The notes under the pieces are model-generated. The model was not told where the DNA came from. It ran no database searches and saw only the letters and a list, made by a program, of their open reading frames with translations. DNA of 64,000 bases from Halichoerus grypus (taxonomy: Eukaryota > Chordata > Mammalia > Carnivora > Phocidae). Position numbers and translations under genes: made by a program. Shown here in pieces: positions 58,800-64,000 of this stretch (positions within the stretch are counted from its first letter, which is position 1; each line of letters begins with the position of its first letter). The DNA lies in contig NC_135718.1 in the NCBI RefSeq assembly GCF_964656455.1, positions 52,233,008-52,297,007 on the forward strand. The letters run 5' to 3'.

Positions 58800-59245
58800 T
58801 TAGGTGCAGCCACAAGAGGATACCCAGGAGAGGCTCAGGAAAACAATTTATTATACTCAAACATCCTAGAGACAAGAGGCACTGCACACACAGGGCCACA
58901 TGGGAAAGACACCAGGGTGGTCAGGAGGCCCAGGGGAATGCTTAGGCCATGACCTTTATTGGGGTTTCTGGAAAGGCAAAGCAGGACAGGGCAAACAGTT
59001 CATTATTGGCTAGTTTGAGTAATTTTGTGAGTATTTGGGCTACATGAGTGGTCTCTAATGTCCTCATACCTGGCCCTGGGATAATTAAGGCAGAGGAATA
59101 TTGCCTCCTGTGGTGAGGGCCTGATATAGGAGGTATGACTCTGGATCGGTTAGTTTGTACATCAAAGGCATGCTCCTTGCTGGGACCTTTGTTATCTCAA
59201 TGAATGGGCATACCAGGGAGGAAGTAGTCACTTCCCAGTCAGAAG
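58800..59245. mobile_element. Unidentified insertion in L1, LTR-like composition
   Basis: The L1 sequence stops at about 58795 and resumes at about 59245. The insert is more GC-rich and contains AGGAGAGGCTCAGGAAAACA, ACAATTTATTATACTC, GACCTTTATTGGGGTTTCTG. It reads like an antisense solitary LTR, but I found no target duplication or TG...CA ends by eye. Confidence 0.4.
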
Positions 59246-59343
59246 TTTTTTAAGATAGAAAAACGTAATACACAAAGAATTATATATCCACTCACTATAG
59301 ATTTCCAAATATTTTCTCCCATTCTGTGGATTGCCTTTTTACT

Positions 59344-59455
59344 TTTTTTTTTAACTCTTTTTTTAAAGTAATCTCTACACCCAACATGGGGTTCAAACTC
59401 ACAACCCCAAGATCAAGAGTTGCATGCTCTACCAACTGAGCCAGCCAGGTGCCCC
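59344..59455 (-). mobile_element. Old tRNA-derived SINE, antisense
   Basis: AGTAATCTCTACACCCAACA, GGTTCAAACTCACAACCCCA, AGAGTTGCATGCTCTACCAA, GAGCCAGCCAGGTGCCCC: a tRNA-like acceptor half distinct from the common Can-SINE. Confidence 0.8.
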
Positions 59456-60849
59456 TTTTTTACTTTCTTGGTGTCCTTTGATGCACAAAAGTTTAAAATT
59501 CTGATGACGTCCAATTTTTCTATTCTTCGATCACTTGTGCTTTCAGTGTCATGTCTAAGAAACCATTGTCTAATGAAAGCTTAGCATGATTTACCCATAT
59601 GTTTTCCTCTAATATTTTTATGGTCTTAGCTTTTATATTTAGGTCTTTGACATTTTTAGTTCATTTTTACATATGGTGAGGTAGGTGTCCAACTTCTTTC
59701 TTTTGCATTTGGATATATGGTTGTCCTACAATCATTTGTTGAAAAGACTGTTCTTTCCCCCATCGAATGGTCATGGCAGTCTTGCCAGAGGTCACTGACC
59801 ATAAAGACAAAGTTTTATTTCTGAACTTTCCATTCCATTTGTCTATACATTTATCCTTATGCCTTGATTAAGCTGTACTCAATTACTTGATAACGAGCTT
59901 TGTAATAAGTTAGAAATTGGGAAGTGTGAGTCCTCCAACTGTGTTCTTTTTCAAGATTGTGTTTGCTATTCTGGCTCTCTTGCATTTCCATACAAATTCT
60001 AGAATCAGCTTGTCAATTTGTGCAAAAAAAAAATCTATCTGGGATGTTGATAGTGATTGCCTTGACTCTCTAAATCAATTTGAGGGTGAGCAATACATTT
60101 GATTGTATTATTGGATGCTATCAGAAATAAATTGGAAATAACAGATTAGCTAATTGGAAACGAGTCTTTCGGAGTAATGAGAAAGGAGTTTGTTGTGATA
60201 GTGAGTCATTTAGTGGAGGTCTTTGAAACACAAACTAAAGAGTTTGAATTTTATTAGGTATTATAGCTTTTTTTGCCCCCAAACTCGTTTGTATGTGTAG
60301 ATGATTCAATTCTGATACTCAGTACTGTTGTATTTTCTTAGCATTAAAGAGGGTCTTTTCCATGTTTTCTTATGAAGTTGAGGTTTTAAACCAGTCAAAA
60401 AAACATTTGAATGCCTTTCCTGGTAAGGACTATAGGAAATTCAGAGTGGCCACTGCTAAGCATTCCAGGAGAAAAAAAGAACTAGAACACAAGGGTTTGC
60501 CCTCAGGCACTGTACACTGTCATTGTCTATTGACAGTGGTTAAATTATGTTTAAGGAAGTGACACCTGTACTTATCCTTTCGTGCCTAGGCATCATGAGT
60601 GATCTAGTTCCCTACCAAAGACTTGGCCCTAACCCTCACTTATTACATAAAAAAGTATTTCATGCACAAGGTAGGATGGCTATCTCAGTGCAAATTCACT
60701 CACAGCCCTCAGCTGGGAAAAAAAATCCGGAGAGAAATGCCTTACTAGTTCCATAGGTCTATTTTTTTTTTAATTATAACACTGCAACATTTAAAAGATC
60801 TTTTCTTAATTTTTATAATTTTGATGTTTATAGCAGAAATAAAACTTAT

Positions 60850-61370
60850 TTTTAAAATTTGGATCTGGTAGTTCTGTATCCTCAGACATCTCCATGGAGA
60901 GTGGTGTGTTTGTGTGTGTGTGTGTGTGTGTGTAGCTGTTGAAATAATTGTAAATGTACAGAAAAGTTGCCAAAATAGTGCAAAGAATTCTAATGTCCCT
61001 TTCACCCAGATTCTCATATAATTAACGTTTTATTGCTTCATTGCTCACTATGTATGTGTGTGTGTGCATGCGTGCACATATGCGTATTAATATTCTGGAC
61101 ATTTTGAGGATTGACAGAGCAAACCGCAGACATGACGTTCCATGACTTCTAAACACTCTGTTGTGTATTTTCCCCTAAACAGGGACAGTCTGCTACATAA
61201 AAGCAAACAACCTTCCAGATCAGAAAATCAATTTTGGTACACTACCATCCAATCCATTGAGGCCATTCAAATTTTGTCTACTGTCCCAACAATGTCTCTC
61301 TTCTCGTCCAAAATACTGTATATACAGGAATATATTTTGCATTTAGTTGTCATGTATCTTCATGTCCTTT
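60850..61370. mobile_element. Ancient LINE relic with (GT)n
   Basis: CAGAAAAGTTGCCAAAATAG, TGTCCCTTTCACCCAGATTC, ACATTTTGAGGATTGACAGA: an old LINE pattern. Includes (GT)n at about 60907-60934 and a second short GT stretch near 61052-61066. Confidence 0.45.
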
Positions 61371-61387
61371 ATGTCCAATAGTCCTTT

Positions 61388-61581
61388 TTTTTTTTTTTTA
61401 AAGATTTTATTCATTTGAGACACAGAGATACAGAGAGAGAACACGAGCAGGGCGAGAGGCAGAGGGAGAAGCAGGCTCCTGACTGAGCCAGGAGCCGGAC
61501 GTGGGGCTCGATCCCAGGACCCTGGGATCATGACCCGAGCCGAAGGCAGATGCTTAACCATCTGAGCCACCCAGGCGCCCC
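61388..61581 (-). mobile_element. Can-SINE, antisense, intact
   Basis: Exact 16-bp duplication TGTCCAATAGTCCTTT at 61372-61387 and 61582-61597. Confidence 0.96.
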
Positions 61582-61639
61582 TGTCCAATAGTCCTTTAAT
61601 TTGGAATAGTTCCCCATCTTTTATGTCTTTGACAGTTTC

Positions 61640-61825
61640 TTTTTTTTAAGATTTTATGTATTTTTTTGAGAGAGACACAGCAAGAGAGGGAACACAAGCA
61701 GGGGGAGAGGGAGAAGCAGGCTCCCCACAGAGCAGGGAGCCTGATGCGGGGCTCGATCCCAGGACTCTGGGATCATGACCTGAGCCGAAGGCAGACGCTT
61801 AACGACTGAGCCACCCAGGTGCCCC
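61640..61825 (-). mobile_element. Can-SINE, antisense
   Basis: TTTTTTTAAGATTTTATGTA to GAGCCACCCAGGTGCCCC; adjoins the next SINE directly. Confidence 0.93.
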
Positions 61826-61938
61826 TTATTTTTTTTTTTTTAAGATTTTATTTATTTGACAGAGACACAGCAAGAGAGGGAACACAAGCAGGGGGAGTGG
61901 GAGAGGGAGAACCAGCCTCCCCGCAGAGCAGGGAGCCA
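61826..61938 (-). mobile_element. Can-SINE, antisense, head half missing
   Basis: TTTTTTAAGATTTTATTTAT to GAGCAGGGAGCC, then unrelated AGTCTTTGAAATAG. Same orientation, back to back with the previous copy. Confidence 0.92.
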
Positions 61939-62089
61939 GTCTTTGAAATAGGGTGGCCTACAACCTGAGTCCCTCTGATGGCAGGAACACAACAAAATGA
62001 TGCTTTGCTTTTCCCAGTGAGTCTCAACAGGAGGCATGCAATGTAGACTCCTTCCAACCCTGGTGGTTAACCTTAATCACATGATCTTG

Positions 62090-62720
62090 TTGGTTTCTTC
62101 ATTTCACCATTTCTCCTTTGTAATTGATTAGTATTCCAAAATCATGCCAATATCTTCTCATCAAACCTCCTCCCATCCACTGCAGACTCCTGCCTGAATC
62201 ATCCACCTCTATAGTGGGTGCCAAATGGTAATTCTCTATTTCCACCATTTTCTTTGTCTTACTGGATTGGCATTCTACTGTTAGAGTTTTCCTTTCTCTC
62301 CATTTATTTATATCAATGTGAACTTGTAGATTCCTATTTTACTCAACAGATTGTTATCCATTAACATTGTTTATTTTGATTCCCAAATTGTCTGATTTGG
62401 CCAGTGGCTCTTCAAGCTGGCTCTTAACATTGCAACATTTGAAAATATGTATATTGCTAAGATTAATCCATGTAGTAGCTATAATTCATTTAGACTGCTT
62501 TGTAATATGCTATTTTGTGAATATATATATATATATATTTCATATATATCAGTTTATTCACTCTTCCATTGATGGGCACTTCGGTTGTTTCCATATTTTG
62601 GTATTGTAGTTTACTATTCCAGAACTCTAACGTTGAGTTTGGAACGTATTAAAATTTTGGATTAATATATACTTCAAGTCTGTTTATTGTATAAGTATTG
62701 AGCAGTAGGACTGTTTTGCA
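62090..62720. mobile_element. Probable ancient L1-related sequence
   Basis: TTATTCACTCTTCCATTGAT, GGGCACTTCGGTTGTTTCCA echo antisense L1 3' regions. A (TA) run lies at 62520-62538. Confidence 0.45.
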
Positions 62721-62750
62721 GTCTCACTAACAGTATATGAGAAGCTCACT

Positions 62751-63076
62751 TTTTTTTCTTCCAAGTTTTTATTTAAATTCCAGTTAGTTAACATACAGTG
62801 TAATGTTAGTTTCAGGTGTAGGATTTAGTGATTCATCACTTGCATAGAACATGCAGTGCTCATCACAACACTGTACTTCTTAATACCCATCATCCATTTA
62901 ACCCATCCCCTCTCCACCGCCAGGTCCCCCTCCCTTCCAGCAACCTTCAGTGTGTTCTTCTAAAGAGTCTGTTTTATGGTTTGCTCTTTTTCCCCCCCTA
63001 TGTTCATCGTTTAAGTTTCTTAAATTCCATATATGACTGAAATCATATGGTATTTGACTTACTTCATTTAGCATAG
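62751..63076 (-). mobile_element. Antisense carnivore L1 3'UTR
   Basis: CCAAGTTTTTATTTAAATTC, AGTTAGTTAACATACAGTGT, TTAGTTTCAGGTGTAGGATT, CTTAATACCCATCATCCATT, ATATGACTGAAATCATATGG. Confidence 0.88.
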
Positions 63077-63319
63077 AGGGTCACTTTAAAATACTGTTAA
63101 TCTGCATTTTTCATGGAGAAGGATTTAAAAGACCTGTTTTCAAAACCATGTACTAAAGGCTTTTATTTTAACTAAATTTCCTCTTGGTTTTTCTCCTATT
63201 TATGTAGGGATATTGAAAGAAAGGGGTCGAGAAAACAAGATCGAAAGTTGGAAAACTGACGGCTTATGCCAAAGGGAAGTTGCACCTGCGGACAAAGTGA
63301 CCTAGAGCAGGGAGGCTGC

Positions 63320-63331
63320 CGCGCATGCGCA
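63320..63331. promoter_or_regulatory. NRF1-type palindromic site
   Basis: CGCGCATGCGCA, a full match to YGCGCAYGCGCR. A second GCGCAGGCGCAG half-match follows about 20 bases later. Confidence 0.8.
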
Positions 63332-63433
63332 CAGTTCCAGAGCGCAGGCGCAGAAACCTCCCGAACCGCTGTTTTCCTCCCCGAAAACTTTATCGCGAGT
63401 CTTGGGATAAACTTGTGATTGCCAGAACTAAAT

Positions 63434-63443
63434 TCTCGCGAGA
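63434..63443. promoter_or_regulatory. TCTCGCGAGA (BANP-type) element
   Basis: Perfect 10-bp palindrome TCTCGCGAGA, the CGCG element of CpG-island promoters, known to be bound by BANP when unmethylated. A partial match (ATCGCGAGT) lies at 63391-63399. Confidence 0.8.
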
Positions 63444-63491
63444 GATAATTAGTTGCTATAGTTGCGCATAACACATTTGCGGCAGCCTCAG
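63444..63491 (+). other. Putative first exon end (CFAP70?)
   Basis: CAGCCTCAG|GTAAGGCAG is a near-perfect donor at 63491/63492. The exon start is a guess from the promoter motifs. No ATG-led frame, so it is non-coding if real. Confidence 0.45.
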
Positions 63492-63814
63492 GTAAGGCAG
63501 GTGTATCCAAACTCCTCAGAAAGCCCTCTGCTCCGGGCCTCCCGACCGTGTCCTTGCGACCACACCCCGTACCCTCGGTCTCTTCTGAGCTACAGCCGGG
63601 CAGAAACTCAAGGCCGCACCACACAGCGCACTCTGGTACGGACCTAAAGGCCACCGACCCCGCTAGGCGCCGAAGGTCCTGCCAACCCCAGGCCTCCCAC
63701 TTGAAGCCGGGCTTAGACCCCCTTCCGGCTTTGCCCCGGATACCCTGCAGTAGGTCCACACTGTGCCGCTGTCCCCAGACGACACCCCATCCGTCGTATC
63801 ATCCAACCTGTTTT

Positions 63815-64000
63815 TTATTTTTATTTTTTAAGATTTTATTTATTTGATAGAGACACAGAGAGAGAGGAAACACAAGCAGGGGGAGAGGGAGAAGCAGGCT
63901 TCCCGCCGAGCAGGGAGCCCGATGCGGGGCTCGATCCTAGGACCCTAGGACCATGACCTGAGCGGAAGGCAGACGCTTAAGGACTGAGCCACCCAGGCGC
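63815..64000 (-). mobile_element. Can-SINE, antisense, cut by the window end
   Basis: TTTTTAAGATTTTATTTATT to GAGCCACCCAGGCGC at base 64000. Confidence 0.95.

Larger units (their letters stand above)
57640..60085 (-). mobile_element. Long old L1 (ORF2 and 3' end), antisense, with three nested insertions
   Basis: Antisense L1M landmarks run in order for 2.4 kb: TTGAGATATAATTTATATAC, CCCCTGGCAATCACCAATCT, GCTGGATAATTCACTATAAG, ATTTTCTCCCATTCTGTGGA, TTGTTGAAAAGACTGTTCTT, AAGTGTGAGTCCTCCAACTG. Interrupted by a young SINE (58075-58285), an unidentified insertion (58800-59245) and an old SINE (59344-59455). Confidence 0.9.
63250..63760 (+). promoter_or_regulatory. CFAP70: CpG-rich promoter, probably CFAP70
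   Basis: A CpG-rich block in an AT-rich setting with a perfect NRF1-type site, a TCTCGCGAGA element and a consensus + strand donor 48 bases after it. In human the gene following ANXA7 in the same orientation is CFAP70/TTC18, which encodes an axonemal protein (gene order recalled). No coding exon of it lies in the window, so the name rests on synteny only. Confidence 0.5.

Noticed and set aside
63448..63466. RFX X-box (GTTGCTATAGTTGC) at the putative CFAP70 promoter
   Set aside because: The two GTTGC halves are direct, not inverted, repeats; a proper X-box needs GTNRCC...RGYAAC.
63196..63759. 187-codon open frame on the minus strand across the 63-kb CpG-rich promoter
   Set aside because: It runs from the AT-rich flank through the promoter, reads as Cys/Arg/Gly/Pro-rich low-information sequence, matches no family I know, and the strand signals (donor at 63492) favour a + strand gene. 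GC-rich DNA has few stops.

Overview
This window is mammalian nuclear DNA, from a carnivore and most likely a non-canid caniform (arctoid: bear, seal or mustelid). Genes are split into short exons with GT-AG introns. The dominant repeat is the tRNA-derived Can-SINE (head GGGGCGCCTGGGTGGCTCAG, tail with AAATAAATAAAATCTT), about 35 copies in both orientations. Its body resembles the arctoid type rather than the young dog or cat subfamilies. That placement rests on remembered consensus sequences, not on a search. Carnivore-type L1 3' ends and older L1, MIR, L2, MER5A and Tigger-like remnants fill most of the rest.

All recognised genes lie on the + strand. (1) 1-15.6 kb: the 3' end of PPP3CB (calcineurin A beta): four coding exons (5570-14203) and a 1.4-kb 3'UTR. 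They encode the calmodulin-binding helix, the alternative 10-residue segment, the autoinhibitory helix and the C-terminus. Reading on past the 7750-7847 exon gives the intron-encoded tail of the CnA-beta-1 isoform. (2) About 18.3-27.0 kb: MSS51 (ZMYND17), a MYND-finger protein of muscle mitochondrial metabolism. Six coding exons join in frame to 460 codons. (3) About 30.7-56.6 kb: ANXA7 (annexin A7/synexin). A CpG-island promoter and non-coding exon 1 are followed by 13 coding exons that join in frame to 488 codons, or 466 when the 66-bp cassette exon is skipped. (4) 63.2-63.5 kb: a second CpG-rich promoter with perfect NRF1-type and TCTCGCGAGA motifs and a + strand splice donor. From recalled human gene order it is probably the start of CFAP70.

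The genes are not an operon. PPP3CB (Ca2+/calmodulin phosphatase) and ANXA7 (Ca2+-dependent membrane binding) share a Ca2+ theme, but the arrangement is simply conserved synteny (human 10q22, from memory).

The most interesting structures are rearrangements, not new genes: a 291-bp copy of the ANXA7 3'UTR, with three AATAAA signals, placed inside ANXA7's last intron; an eight-copy, 26-bp array grown from the B-box region of a SINE 127 bp before ANXA7 exon 7; two L1 3' ends in tandem separated and flanked by three identical 17-bp repeats; and a SINE and an L1 that used the same target site. No CRISPR, prokaryotic or viral gene system is present.
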